Part shown: positions 34,227 to 44,434 of the stretch, piece after piece
Numbering within the stretch: position 1 is the stretch's first letter
Layout of the letters: the number at the start of each line of letters is the position of its first letter
Source: Flavobacterium profundi
GTDB lineage: Bacteria; Bacteroidota; Bacteroidia; Flavobacteriales; Flavobacteriaceae
Assembly (NCBI RefSeq): GCF_006491645.1
Contig: NZ_VDCZ01000009.1
Coordinates: forward strand, 62,001 to 126,000
Direction of reading: 5' to 3'
Length of the DNA stretch: 64,000 nt
Made by a program: the position numbers and the translations under genes
The notes under the pieces: generated by a model
What the model saw: the letters and a program-made list of their open reading frames with translations, nothing else
What the model was told of the DNA's origin: nothing
The model's database searches: none

Positions 34227-34373
34227 TTTAAAATGTAGCAGGCATTTTCATGTACTGCTTTTCTCCATTTAAGTTACCACACTTAACAATTTAAAGGAAC
34301 TTTACAATAATAAACTTTTTTTATTATTCACTGCTCCATTAATCACACTCATTTTATTTAAATATATATTATT

Positions 34374-35456
34374 ATGAAAAAAGTTCTCATTTTTATGAGT
34401 ATCTGCACGTTGTTATTAAACACAAGTTGCAAAAAAGAAGTTGAAAAAAAAGAGGAAAATACCCATTTTCTGGTTACTAACCCAATAAAAAAAGATACTT
34501 TAATTACGAAAGATTATGTATCCCAAATTCAATCGAGTAGACACATTGAGTTAAGAGCTCAAGAAAGAGGTTATTTACAAAAAATCTTTATTGATGAAGG
34601 TCAATTTGTAAAACAAGGTCAAATATTATTCCAAATTATGCCTAAATTATATGAAGCAGAAATGGAAAAAGCAAGGGCAGAAGCTAGCTTTGCTGAGATC
34701 GAATACAAAAACACAAAACGTTTGGCGGATAGTGATGTTGTTGCACCAAATGAATTAGCAATGGCAAAAGCGAAACTAGATAAAGCGAATGCTGAGTTAG
34801 CTTTAGCGCAAGTACATTTACAATTTACGCAAATTAGAGCTCCTTTTGATGGTATAGTGGATAAATTCCATGTTCGTTTAGGAAGTTTAGTGGAAGAAGG
34901 AGATTTATTAACCAATCTTTCTGATAATAGTAAAATGTGGGTGTATTATAATGTACCTGAAGCTGAATATTTAGATTTTAAAGCGGAACAACAAGGAAGC
35001 GTAAAGCCAACGGTTAATTTATTGATGGCAAATAATAAATATTTTGAATATCCAGGAGTTGTTGAAACAATTGAAGCTGATTTTAACAATGAAACCGGAA
35101 ATATCTCTTTTAGAGCAACTTTCCCAAATCCAAAGAGTTTATTACGTCATGGAGAAACTGGAAATATCCATGTTACTTTACCTTATAAAGATGCAATGTT
35201 AATTCCTCAGAAAGCTACTTTCGAAGTATTAGATAAGAAATATGTTTATGTAATTGATAAAGAAAATAAAGTAGTTTCTAGAGAAATTAAATTAGCTGCT
35301 GAATTACCGCATTTATTTATTGTAAGCGAAGGTTTATCAGAAGATGATAAAATTCTTTTAGAAGGATTGCGATTGGTTAAAGAAAATGAAAAGATTGAAT
35401 ATAAGTTAGAAAAGCCTGAAACTGTTTTAGAGCATTTAGAACTTTATGCTGAATAA
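34374..35456 (+). CDS. RND efflux periplasmic adaptor (membrane-fusion protein) lipoprotein
   Basis: This 360-residue protein links the inner-membrane pump to the outer-membrane channel. It has a lipoprotein signal with the lipobox LLNTSC. The HlyD/MFP layout is complete. It has a lipoyl-like half (ELRAQERGYLQKIFIDEGQF), a coiled-coil hairpin (about 95-140, rich in A/E/K), and the second lipoyl half IRAPFDGIVDKFHVRLGSLV. A beta-barrel and a membrane-proximal domain (about 165-350) follow. It is the first gene of a three-gene operon, 24 bases before the pump gene. Confidence 0.93.
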   Translation: MKKVLIFMSICTLLLNTSCKKEVEKKEENTHFLVTNPIKKDTLITKDYVSQIQSSRHIELRAQERGYLQKIFIDEGQFVKQGQILFQIMPKLYEAEMEKARAEASFAEIEYKNTKRLADSDVVAPNELAMAKAKLDKANAELALAQVHLQFTQIRAPFDGIVDKFHVRLGSLVEEGDLLTNLSDNSKMWVYYNVPEAEYLDFKAEQQGSVKPTVNLLMANNKYFEYPGVVETIEADFNNETGNISFRATFPNPKSLLRHGETGNIHVTLPYKDAMLIPQKATFEVLDKKYVYVIDKENKVVSREIKLAAELPHLFIVSEGLSEDDKILLEGLRLVKENEKIEYKLEKPETVLEHLELYAE

Positions 35457-35480
35457 TTGAAATTATAAAAAGATAAAAAC

Positions 35481-38400
35481 ATGTTTAGTAAATTTATACA
35501 AAGACCCGTTTTTGCAATTGTAATTTCAATTATGATTGTCTTTATGGGAACGCTCTCTATCTTAAAATTGCCTACTTCGCAATTTCCAGATATTGCGCCC
35601 ACAACAGTTAATATTTTTATTGCTTATCCTGGAGCGAGTGCTGATGTATTAGTAAAATCAACGTTAATTACACTTGAAAACTCTATTAATGGGGTACAAG
35701 GTATGCGTTATATGGCTACAGATGCAACGAGTGCAGGTGAAGCAACCTTAAGAATTATTTTTGAACCAGGTACAGATCCTAACCAAGCAGTAATTAGGGT
35801 AAAAACTAGGGTAGACCAAGTAATGCCCTTATTACCTGAACTGGTTCAAAGAGAAGGAGTTGTTATTACGCCTATTCAACCGAGTATGTTGATGTATGTC
35901 AATTTATATGCTACTGGTAAGAATATGGATGAAAAATTCCTATACAACTATGCGAATGTGAAAATGCTCCCTGAAATTAATCGTATTAAAGGAGTAGCGA
36001 GATCTCAAATTTTAGGAAGTAGAACGTATGCGATGCGTATTTGGTTGAATCCAGACCGTATGAGAGCTTATAATGTTTCTACAGATGAAGTTATGGATGC
36101 TTTGGCAGAACAAAGTATTGTAGGACGTCCAGGTCGTATCGGTCAAAGTTCAGGTATAGAAGCGCAATCTTTGGAATATGTGTTAACTTACAAAGGTAGG
36201 TTTAGTGAGCCTGAACAATATGAAAATGTCATTATTAGAGCCAATGCAGATGGAGAAAGTATTCGTTTGAAAGATATTGGTCGCGCAGAATTAGGAAGTG
36301 AATTCTTTGATATTTATTCTAATTTGGATGGACATCCATCGGCTTCTATTGTATTAAAACAAAACTATGGAAGTAATGCCAATGACGTAATCGAACAAGT
36401 AAAAGAAAAATTAGAGGAAATGAAGGAAACTTTTCCTCCAGGTTTGGATTACAAAATTAGTTATGACGTTTCTAAATTCTTAGATGCTTCAATTGAACAA
36501 GTAATCGATACCTTACGAGATGCTTTTATATTAGTAGCACTTGTGGTTTTCATATTCTTAGGGGATTGGCGTTCGACATTGATTCCTATTTTGGCAGTAC
36601 CCGTTTCCTTAATTGGAGCCTTTTTTGTGATTCAATTTTTTGGTATAACCATCAATTTGGTAACACTTTTTGCATTGGTATTAGCAATTGGTATTGTGGT
36701 AGATGATGCCATAGTCGTCGTCGAGGCTGTGCATGCAAAGTTTGAGGAATTTCCGCATATTACACCTTATTTAGCGGTTAAAAAAGTATTAGGAGAAATT
36801 AGTGGTGCAATTATAGCAATTACAGCGGTAATGGTATCGGTATTTGTACCTATTTCATTCATGTCAGGACCTGTAGGAACTTTTTATCGTCAGTTTTCAA
36901 TTACAATGGCAAGTTCGATAGTTATTTCTGCGATTATTGCCTTGACTTTAACTCCTGTTTTATGTGCCATGTTGCTTAAAAATCATCATGGTAAAGAAAA
37001 GAAAAAGAATATTTTAACAAAATCTCTTGATAAGTTTAATAGTGTTTTTGACAAATTAACTGGAAAGTATGTAAGATTATTAAAATCGATTGTAAGTAGA
37101 AGATGGTTAACTTTCTTTGTGTTAATCGCATTTTGTGCTGGAACATTTTTTGTAAGTAAAATACTTCCATCTGGGTTCATTCCTAGTGAGGATCAAGGAA
37201 CTATCTATGCGATTATTCAGACACCTCCAGGTTCTACCTTAGAAACTACCAATCAAGTATCGCAAAGACTTCAAAAAATTTGTGAAGACGTGGAAGGAGT
37301 GGAGTCTGTATCTTCTTTGGCAGGTTATGAAATTATGACGGAAGGTCGTGGTTCAAATGCTGGTACTTGTTTGATCAACTTAAAGCCATGGTCTGAAAGA
37401 GAGCATAAAGTAACTGAGATTATGGAAGAATTGGAAGAAAAATCGAAAGATTTAGGAGCAAAAATTGAGTTTTTTGAACCACCAGCAATTCCAGGATTTG
37501 GTTCATCAGGAGGTTTTTCTATGCGTCTTTTGGATAAAAGTACCACAGTAGATTATAAAGATTTTGATGAAATCAATAAGAAATTCATGGAGAATTTGGA
37601 AAAACGTAAAGAGTTAGCGGGTCTTTTCTCATTCTTTGCGGCAAACTATCCTCAATATGAATTAGAAATCGATAACCAATTAGCGATGCAAAAAGGTGTG
37701 TCTATTGGTAAAGCAATGGAAAACCTAGATATTTTAATTGGTAGTACCTATGAACAAGGTTTTATTCGATTTGAACGTTTCTTCAAGGTATATGTTCAAT
37801 CTGATCCTAAATTCAGAAGATTACCTTCTGATATATTGAATTTATACATTAAAAACGATCATGGTGAAATGGTACCTTATTCAGCTTTTATGAAATTGAA
37901 AAAGACACAAGGACCAAATGAGATTACTCGTTTTAATATGTACAATTCTGCTGCTATTCAAGGTTTACCAGCAAAAGGATATACCACAGCTGAAGCAATT
38001 GATGCTGTTAGAGAAGTTGCCAAAGAAACTTTGCCAAAAGGTTATGATATCGCTTGGGAAGGACTTTCGTATGATGAAGCGAGTAGAGGAAATGAGTCTA
38101 TTTACATCTTCTTAATTGTATTAGTATTCGTATATTTTGTGTTATCTGCACAATATGAAAGTTTTATCATTCCTTTATCGGTAGTATTTTCATTGCCAGT
38201 CGGAGTTTTTGGTACGTTCTTCTTATTAGAATTAATGGGACTTCAAAATGATATTTATGCGCAAATTGGTTTGATTATGTTAGTAGGATTACTCGGTAAA
38301 AATGCCGTGTTAATTGTAGAATTTGCAGTACAAAAACATCATGAAGGGCTTACAATATTAGAAGCAGCGATTGAAGGTGCTAAGGTGCGTTTCCGACCAA

Positions 38401-38675
38401 TTTTAATGACGTCTTTTGCGTTTATTGCAGGATTAATTCCATTAATGGTCGCTTCTGGAGCAGGTGCTATTGGAAACAGAACCTTAGGTTCTGCTGCTTT
38501 AGGTGGAATGCTATTTGGAACCATATTTGGAGTTATAATTGTACCAGGATTGTACTTTATTTTTGGTTCATTGGCTAGCGGAAGAAAATTAATTGATGTA
38601 GAAGATGATAGTTCATTAAGTGAAGATTTTGTGCATCAATTGGATCGTTTTCCAGAAGAAGAGGAGGAAGAATAA
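35481..38675 (+). CDS. RND-family (HAE1/AcrB-like) multidrug efflux permease
   Basis: This 1064-residue proton-driven exporter has twelve membrane helices and two large periplasmic loops. The N-terminus (MFSKFIQRPVFAIVISIMIV) and loop signatures (PDIAPTTVNIFIAYPGASAD, NSINGVQGMRYM) are those of AcrB. The proton-relay Asp pair is in TM4 (IGIVVDDAIVVVEAVHAKFE). The second half shows GLLGKNAVLIVEFA, RFRPILMTSFAFIAG and SGAGAIGNRTLGSAALGGML. It ends in an acidic tail (FPEEEEEE). The substrate range cannot be read from sequence; the HAE1 type suggests drugs, bile salts or dyes rather than metals. Confidence 0.96.
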   Translation: MFSKFIQRPVFAIVISIMIVFMGTLSILKLPTSQFPDIAPTTVNIFIAYPGASADVLVKSTLITLENSINGVQGMRYMATDATSAGEATLRIIFEPGTDPNQAVIRVKTRVDQVMPLLPELVQREGVVITPIQPSMLMYVNLYATGKNMDEKFLYNYANVKMLPEINRIKGVARSQILGSRTYAMRIWLNPDRMRAYNVSTDEVMDALAEQSIVGRPGRIGQSSGIEAQSLEYVLTYKGRFSEPEQYENVIIRANADGESIRLKDIGRAELGSEFFDIYSNLDGHPSASIVLKQNYGSNANDVIEQVKEKLEEMKETFPPGLDYKISYDVSKFLDASIEQVIDTLRDAFILVALVVFIFLGDWRSTLIPILAVPVSLIGAFFVIQFFGITINLVTLFALVLAIGIVVDDAIVVVEAVHAKFEEFPHITPYLAVKKVLGEISGAIIAITAVMVSVFVPISFMSGPVGTFYRQFSITMASSIVISAIIALTLTPVLCAMLLKNHHGKEKKKNILTKSLDKFNSVFDKLTGKYVRLLKSIVSRRWLTFFVLIAFCAGTFFVSKILPSGFIPSEDQGTIYAIIQTPPGSTLETTNQVSQRLQKICEDVEGVESVSSLAGYEIMTEGRGSNAGTCLINLKPWSEREHKVTEIMEELEEKSKDLGAKIEFFEPPAIPGFGSSGGFSMRLLDKSTTVDYKDFDEINKKFMENLEKRKELAGLFSFFAANYPQYELEIDNQLAMQKGVSIGKAMENLDILIGSTYEQGFIRFERFFKVYVQSDPKFRRLPSDILNLYIKNDHGEMVPYSAFMKLKKTQGPNEITRFNMYNSAAIQGLPAKGYTTAEAIDAVREVAKETLPKGYDIAWEGLSYDEASRGNESIYIFLIVLVFVYFVLSAQYESFIIPLSVVFSLPVGVFGTFFLLELMGLQNDIYAQIGLIMLVGLLGKNAVLIVEFAVQKHHEGLTILEAAIEGAKVRFRPILMTSFAFIAGLIPLMVASGAGAIGNRTLGSAALGGMLFGTIFGVIIVPGLYFIFGSLASGRKLIDVEDDSSLSEDFVHQLDRFPEEEEEE

Positions 38676-38676
38676 A

Positions 38677-40131
38677 ATGAATTTAAAAATAAAACATATG
38701 CTTCGTAAAAAGTATTATATACCTGTAACGGCTTTTATAATTATATTGAGTTTAGCAGGCTGTAAAACAGGTAATTTGGCACAAAAAGAAGCCAATACTA
38801 CAGTTCCAGAAAGTTATTCCGCTAGTAAGGACACTCTTAATTCTGGAATTATGAATTGGAAAGACTATTTTGTTGATGCTCATTTAAATTCTTTGATTGA
38901 GACAGCATTACAAAATAATCAGGAACTAAATATTACATTACAAGAAATTGAAATTTCTAAAAATGAAATTAGAGCACGTAAAGGAGAATACCTTCCTTTT
39001 ATTGGATTAAAAGGTGGTGCTGGCGTTGAAAAAGTGGGAAGATATACTAGTCAAGGGGCTAATGACGCGAATACAGAGATTAAACCAGGTGTAGAAACTC
39101 CTGAACCGTTACAAGATTATATGGTTGGTGCCTACGCAACTTGGGAAATTGATATTTGGAATAAATTGCACAATGCAAAAAAATCAGCTATTAGTAATTA
39201 TTTAGCTACTGTAGAAGGTAAGAATTTCATGGTCACTAATTTAATTTCTGAAATAGCAAATTCGTATTATGAATTGTTGGCTCTAGATAACCAATTACTT
39301 ATTGTAAAAAACAATATTGAGATTCAAGAAAATGCGCTTAAGATTGTTAAGTTACAAAAAGAATCTGCTCGTGCTACAGAATTAGCGGTAAAACGTTTTG
39401 AAGCACAAGTTTTTGATACAAAAGGGTTAGAATTTGAAATTCAGCAAAAGATAATTGAAACTGAAAATAGAATTAATTTCTTAGTAGGACGTTTTCCACA
39501 AAAAGTAGACAGAAGTACAGATACTTTTATAGAGATGGTTCCTAATGCAATTCATGCTGGAATTCCTTCACAATTGTTAGAAAATAGACCCGATGTAAAA
39601 CAAGCAGAATTAGAGCTAGCAGCTGCTAAATTAGATATTAAAGTGGCTAAAGCAAGATTTTATCCTTCTTTAGGTATTTCAGCAGGTATTGGTTTAAGAG
39701 CTTTTGATTCTAAGTACTTATTTACTACTCCAGAATCTTTATTGTATTCTATTGCTGGAGATTTAGTGGCGCCTTTAATTAATAGAAATGCGATTAAAGC
39801 AACTTATAATACAGCAAATGCCAAACAAATTCAAGCAGTTTATAATTATGAAAAAACAATTTTAAATGCTTATGTTGAAGTAGCAAATCAATTGGCTAAA
39901 ATTGAAAACATGAAAAATATTTATGAGTTAAAGTCAAAGCAAGTGGATGCTTTAAATCAGTCGGTAACTATTTCCAATGATTTATTCCGTTCTGCTAGAG
40001 CAGATTATATGGAAGTTCTTTTAACTCAAAGAGATGCTTTAGAATCGAAATTTGACTTGGTAGAAGCCAAAATGCAACAAATGAATGCAATGGTAAGTAT
40101 CTATCATGCGCTTGGTGGCGGTTGGAAATAG
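38677..40131 (+). CDS. TolC-like outer-membrane efflux lipoprotein (NodT/OprM family)
   Basis: This 484-residue protein starts at ATG 38677, one base after the pump stop; an alternative ATG at 38698 is in frame. The open frame extends into the pump gene, but no signal peptide would result. It has a lipobox at LSLAGC. Features of OprM-like channels are the paired helical repeats (SLIETALQNNQELNITLQEI; LLENRPDVKQAELELAAAKL) and FYPSLGISAGIGLRAF. It forms the outer part of the tripartite pump with the two upstream genes. A terminator follows at 40164. Confidence 0.93.
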   Translation: MNLKIKHMLRKKYYIPVTAFIIILSLAGCKTGNLAQKEANTTVPESYSASKDTLNSGIMNWKDYFVDAHLNSLIETALQNNQELNITLQEIEISKNEIRARKGEYLPFIGLKGGAGVEKVGRYTSQGANDANTEIKPGVETPEPLQDYMVGAYATWEIDIWNKLHNAKKSAISNYLATVEGKNFMVTNLISEIANSYYELLALDNQLLIVKNNIEIQENALKIVKLQKESARATELAVKRFEAQVFDTKGLEFEIQQKIIETENRINFLVGRFPQKVDRSTDTFIEMVPNAIHAGIPSQLLENRPDVKQAELELAAAKLDIKVAKARFYPSLGISAGIGLRAFDSKYLFTTPESLLYSIAGDLVAPLINRNAIKATYNTANAKQIQAVYNYEKTILNAYVEVANQLAKIENMKNIYELKSKQVDALNQSVTISNDLFRSARADYMEVLLTQRDALESKFDLVEAKMQQMNAMVSIYHALGGGWK

Positions 40132-40163
40132 ATTTTATAGTTGTTAATTTTTTTTAGTAGAAT

Positions 40164-40198
40164 GTCCCAAGCATTAAAAATGTTTGGGACTTTTTTTA
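40164..40198 (+). terminator. terminator of the RND efflux operon
   Basis: GTCCCAAGCA at 40164-40173 pairs with TGTTTGGGAC at 40181-40190 (one G-T pair), followed by TTTTTTT. The remaining 160 bases to the next gene are AT-rich with no clear promoter. Confidence 0.88.
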
Positions 40199-40359
40199 TA
40201 GTTCCATTTTATTTTGCTTGAGATGCAATCACATATTGTATAAACTAAGTTAAAATTATGATAATTTTTTGTAGGTGTTTTTTTAAAAGCTATTTTTGAT
40301 ATTCTAAACGTTATTAACTATTTGAAAATTAATTTTTTAAATTAATTTTCTTTAAAATT

Positions 40360-43059
40360 ATGCAATTTAAAACTAAAACATATTACCCTTTATTATTTCT
40401 ATATTTCCTATTTATAGTAAGTTGTAGAATAGAAGCTCAAAATGAAACTAATAATTGGCTTTTTGGAGGAAATTCTGGAATTAATTTTGATCAGGATGTA
40501 GTTTCTCCAATAAACGGAAGTATGAACACTCCTGCAGGTTGTTCTAGTATTTCCGATGAAAATGGAGATTTATTGTTTTATACTAATGGACATACTATTT
40601 GGAATAAAAATCATCTGATTATGGATAATGGTGATGATTTAGAAGGTGATTTAGAAGGAATTCAAACTTCTATAATTGTTCCAAAACCAAATGATCCCAC
40701 TACCTATTATGTTTTTTATACAAGAGAGTTTAATGCTAGTACACCACGTATTTATGTAAGAGGAATTTTTTACTCAGAAGTAAAATTTTCATCTCAAAAT
40801 CCACTAGGAGAAGTAGTAATTAAAAATGAAAGGATTGCAAACACTGCTACTGCAAGATTAGCCGCTCTTTACCATTATGAAAGTAATTCTTACCGATTAA
40901 TAACTTTAACTAATTCCGATACTCCAATTTATGGTACGGGAGGAGTACGATTGGATGTAGCTTTTAGAGTTTTTATAATTAGTTCAAATGGAATCAATAT
41001 TACTCCAGTTGTTCAATCTATTGATCAAGAGTTTGTAGATTTTGGAGCCATGAAAATATCTCCTGATGGGAAATATGTAGCCGTGGCTGATCATACACTT
41101 AAAAAAGTGTTCTTTTATGAATTTGACAATTTAGTAGTAAGTTTTAATCATTACTTTACATTACCTACAGTCCCTGCGTTTGGTCTTTTTATTAGTCCTT
41201 ACAGTATTGAATTTTCAAAAGATTCAAAAAACTTTTATTATTCTGGAGGTAATTATGTAGTTCAGTTTCCTTTTACTCAAATAGGAGGGATGGAACCTGC
41301 TGAATCGTATATCATGGATTGTCCAAATGCAAAATCAATCCAATTAGCTCGAAACGGAAAAATCTATATTGCTAGTGATGATACTACTAATCAAAATCAT
41401 TTTATAAGTGTTATTCATAAGCCTGAAAAAGAAGGAGTAGCGTGTCTATATGAAAATAATGCCATAAACTTAGGTACGGGAATTGCTAAAAAAGGACTTC
41501 CTATTTTTGTATCATCTTTTTTAAGAAATAGAATTATAGCTTCAGATACTACTTGTGTAAATGCAGCTTTTAATTTTAGTTTAGATGCTTATGCTCCCAT
41601 TGAATCTGTACAATGGGATTTTGCTGACGGTAATTTATCAAATGACTTGGAGCCTGAACATGTTTTTTTAAATTCAGGGAGTTATAAAGTAAAAGCTACA
41701 ATAACAATACAAGGTTCTGTTAGAAACCTATTTAAAACCATTGAAGTTTATCCATTGCCAGTACTTCCAATGAATACAATACTAACTCAATGTGATACGG
41801 ATAATGATGGACAATCAATTTTTAATTTAGAGAACATCAAAGATTTTTTAGTTCGTTATACACCTGAGTTTCAATTTTATTTTTACAGAAGTCTTGATGA
41901 TGCTACAAACGATTTGAATGGGATAGAAAATTATCAAAATTATATCAATTCATCCAATTTGGAAGAGATTTTTGTTAAGATTATAAGTGATAAAGGTTGC
42001 TCCGGAATAAGTAGTTTTTTTATTGAAAATATACAAACAGCTCCTCAAGAAATAGCTCCTATTTATGTTTGTGAAAATTCAGATAATATTGATGGAAATA
42101 CTCAAGGTAAATTTGATTTAGTAAGAAAGAAGCAACAAATAGCTACGGAGCTAAATTTACCAGCCAATTATTCCATAAATTTTTACGCAAGTTTAATAGA
42201 TGCACAAACTAAATTGAATGGATTAGATCGTTATTATCTTGCTGCATCTTCTACAATATGGGTTAGAATTGAAGATGATAATTTTAATTGTTTTGGGATT
42301 ATAACATTTCAGGCAATTGTTAATTCAGAAATTGTTTTAAATATTGATGATGAATACATCATTTGTGAAAGCCCAACAAATGCTTTAGTTTTAGATGGAG
42401 GTGTTACCAATGATACTTGGCAATGGAAAAGTGGGAACGGTACTGTTTTATCCAATGATCGTTTTTTTGAAATAAATCAAATTGGTTTTTATATTCTAGA
42501 GGTTACTAAAGAAGAGAATGGAAAAACTTGTACACGAAGTAAAGATTTCCGTGTTTTAAGTACAGAAACACCTACTATTAAAACTGTTGAAGTTGATAAT
42601 GGTCAATTAAGTGTGACAATGAATGGTTTGGGAAACTTTACCTATTCTGTAAATGGAGTTGATTTTTATGGCAATGGAACCTATCATGTATTCAATAATT
42701 TAGAACCAGATGTGTATACATTATTTATTAAAGACGATAAAGATTGTAATACCATTATAATTGAAAATATTTTAATACTCAATTATCCAGCATTTTTTAC
42801 TCCAAATCAAGATGGTATAAATGATAAATGGAGAATTAAAGGTCCTTTAGAGCGACTTTATACAACTGCACAAGTTTCTATTTTTGATCGATACGGAAAA
42901 ATTATCTATTCATTCGATTTGTTAGATTCTCAATCTGGTTGGGATGGGAACTATAACAATTTACCATTGCCTTCATCAGATTATTGGTATTCCCTTATTT
43001 TAATTTCTACAGAAGGAATCGCTACTCAAAAAAGAGGTCATTTTACACTAAAACGGTAA
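40360..43059 (+). CDS. large T9SS-secreted protein with PKD and gliding-type C-terminal (CHU_C) domains
   Basis: This 899-residue surface or secreted protein has a signal peptide ending near residue 26 (SCRIEAQ). Residues about 27-385 look like a beta-propeller typical of gliding-associated proteins (NWLFGGNSGINFD, GCSSISDENGDLLFYTNGHT, MKISPDGKYVAVAD). A PKD domain lies at about 395-460 (VQWDFADGNLSNDLEPEHVF). Ig-like repeats with Cys pairs follow. The last 85 or so residues are the type-B T9SS sorting domain (FFTPNQDGINDKWRI ... ISIFDRYGK-like ... GWDGNYNNLPLPSSDYWY). It is likely exported by T9SS and held at the cell surface. Monocistronic. Confidence 0.9.
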   Translation: MQFKTKTYYPLLFLYFLFIVSCRIEAQNETNNWLFGGNSGINFDQDVVSPINGSMNTPAGCSSISDENGDLLFYTNGHTIWNKNHLIMDNGDDLEGDLEGIQTSIIVPKPNDPTTYYVFYTREFNASTPRIYVRGIFYSEVKFSSQNPLGEVVIKNERIANTATARLAALYHYESNSYRLITLTNSDTPIYGTGGVRLDVAFRVFIISSNGINITPVVQSIDQEFVDFGAMKISPDGKYVAVADHTLKKVFFYEFDNLVVSFNHYFTLPTVPAFGLFISPYSIEFSKDSKNFYYSGGNYVVQFPFTQIGGMEPAESYIMDCPNAKSIQLARNGKIYIASDDTTNQNHFISVIHKPEKEGVACLYENNAINLGTGIAKKGLPIFVSSFLRNRIIASDTTCVNAAFNFSLDAYAPIESVQWDFADGNLSNDLEPEHVFLNSGSYKVKATITIQGSVRNLFKTIEVYPLPVLPMNTILTQCDTDNDGQSIFNLENIKDFLVRYTPEFQFYFYRSLDDATNDLNGIENYQNYINSSNLEEIFVKIISDKGCSGISSFFIENIQTAPQEIAPIYVCENSDNIDGNTQGKFDLVRKKQQIATELNLPANYSINFYASLIDAQTKLNGLDRYYLAASSTIWVRIEDDNFNCFGIITFQAIVNSEIVLNIDDEYIICESPTNALVLDGGVTNDTWQWKSGNGTVLSNDRFFEINQIGFYILEVTKEENGKTCTRSKDFRVLSTETPTIKTVEVDNGQLSVTMNGLGNFTYSVNGVDFYGNGTYHVFNNLEPDVYTLFIKDDKDCNTIIIENILILNYPAFFTPNQDGINDKWRIKGPLERLYTTAQVSIFDRYGKIIYSFDLLDSQSGWDGNYNNLPLPSSDYWYSLILISTEGIATQKRGHFTLKR

Positions 43060-43100
43060 TTTTTTTAACTCTTATTTATATTAAAATTATATTTTTAAAT

Positions 43101-43119
43101 TATATTTGTATATACAAAT
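43101..43119 (+). promoter_or_regulatory. -7 element overlapping a 16-bp perfect palindrome (operator candidate)
   Basis: TATATTTG at 43101-43108 fits TAnnTTTG. ATTTGTATATACAAAT at 43104-43119 is a perfect palindrome that overlaps it and covers the expected start of transcription. This is the geometry of a repressor site for the dioxygenase gene. No regulator gene is adjacent. Confidence 0.55.
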
Positions 43120-43171
43120 GTTGGTTTTGAATAGACTTAATTTTATTAAAATAATTACTGGAAGTATCATC

Positions 43172-44005
43172 ATGTCAAATATCAATTCTTTTTATAATTG
43201 GTCAAATTCCTTATTGGAAACAGATCAGAAAATGCCTGTCTTATTTATAGGTCACGGTTCGCCTATGAATGCTATTGAAGATAATGAGTTTACAAAACGT
43301 TGGCAAAAAATGGGTCAAGAAATACCTAAACCGAGAGCAGTAGTTGTGGTTTCGGCTCATTGGTTAACCAAAGGAACAGCTGTAACTGCCATGTCTCAGC
43401 CTAAAACAATTCACGATTTTGGAGGTTTTCCACAAGCTTTGTTTGATGTGCAATATCCTGCACCAGGTGATCCAAATTTAGCTACTGAGATTCAAAAATT
43501 AGTTACGAATCCATCCTTAGTTTTAGATCATGAATGGGGTTTAGATCATGGAACTTGGTCCGTGGTAAAGCATATGTATCCCAATGCTGATATTCCGGTG
43601 TTACAACTCAGTATCGATTATCATAAACCCGCAAAATATCATTATGAATTGGCAAAACAATTATTGTCTTTACGAAAAAAAGGGGTGTTAATTATTGGTA
43701 GTGGTAATATGGTTCACAACTTGAGAATGGTAGCTTGGAACAAATTAAGCGAACCAGAATTCGGTTATGATTGGGCTTTGGAAATGAATGCCATTTTTAA
43801 GGAAAAAATTAGTACTAGAAATCATTCCGACTTAATTGTCTATGAAAAACTCAATAAAGCCGCTAGTTTAGCTATTCCAACACCAGATCATTATTATCCA
43901 TTATTGTATATTTTAGCTTTACAAACCGATACTGATGAAGTTGAATTTTTTAATGATAAAGCAGTAGGTGGTTCTTTAACCATGACATCGGTAAAAATTG
44001 GTTAA
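43172..44005 (+). CDS. ygiD: DODA-type extradiol dioxygenase (YgiD/LigB family)
   Basis: This 277-residue protein starts at ATG 43172. The open frame to 43106 overlaps the promoter palindrome, so I reject the longer form. Zinc/iron ligands of the LigB family are present: LFIGHGSPMNAIE, VVVSAHWL, IHDFGGFP and WGLDHGTWSV, with the conserved GSGNMVHNLR near residue 190. Bacterial relatives cleave L-DOPA or related catechols (4,5-DOPA dioxygenase). The physiological substrate here is unknown. A palindromic operator suggests inducible expression. Confidence 0.9.
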   Translation: MSNINSFYNWSNSLLETDQKMPVLFIGHGSPMNAIEDNEFTKRWQKMGQEIPKPRAVVVVSAHWLTKGTAVTAMSQPKTIHDFGGFPQALFDVQYPAPGDPNLATEIQKLVTNPSLVLDHEWGLDHGTWSVVKHMYPNADIPVLQLSIDYHKPAKYHYELAKQLLSLRKKGVLIIGSGNMVHNLRMVAWNKLSEPEFGYDWALEMNAIFKEKISTRNHSDLIVYEKLNKAASLAIPTPDHYYPLLYILALQTDTDEVEFFNDKAVGGSLTMTSVKIG

Positions 44006-44020
44006 ATAAACTAGTATTTA

Positions 44021-44404
44021 TTATTGTTGCGTACCAATGGCCCAATAATTTCCTGCAAAATCATAAAAGGAACCTCTCAAATCTGAATCTCCTTCTTTAC
44101 GAATAGGTGCTTCAATGCTTTGACAACCTTGAGCTATTGCTTTTTGATAGGTGTCTATAGTATTTGGAACATACACATGTAACATAGTGGTATGTGCTTT
44201 ATAAGTTTCTGTACTGTTACTAATCATGAGCACACTATCTTCTATTTGTAATTCAATATGAGCGATAGTACCATTTTCATGATCAAAACGTCTTAAAGTG
44301 GTAGCGTTAAATACAATTTTTAGCAAATCCACTAATTTTTGAGCCTCATCTACAATTAAATAAGGGGATAAAGAATTGTAATTTTCAGGTTTATAAGTTT
44401 TCAT
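44021..44404 (-). CDS. VOC-superfamily (glyoxalase/PhnB-like) protein
   Basis: This 127-residue cytoplasmic protein has two beta-alpha-beta-beta-beta units of the vicinal-oxygen-chelate fold: LSPYLIVDEAQKLVDLLKIV, GTIAHIELQIEDSVLMISN, then TMLHVYVPNTIDTYQKAI and GDSDLRGSFYDFAGNYWAIG. The last motif is characteristic of PhnB-like members. Substrate unknown. It converges on the dioxygenase gene with only 15 bases between the stop codons. Confidence 0.85.
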   Translation of the reverse strand: MKTYKPENYNSLSPYLIVDEAQKLVDLLKIVFNATTLRRFDHENGTIAHIELQIEDSVLMISNSTETYKAHTTMLHVYVPNTIDTYQKAIAQGCQSIEAPIRKEGDSDLRGSFYDFAGNYWAIGTQQ

Positions 44405-44434
44405 ATGATACTATTTTCTTATAAAAATACGATT

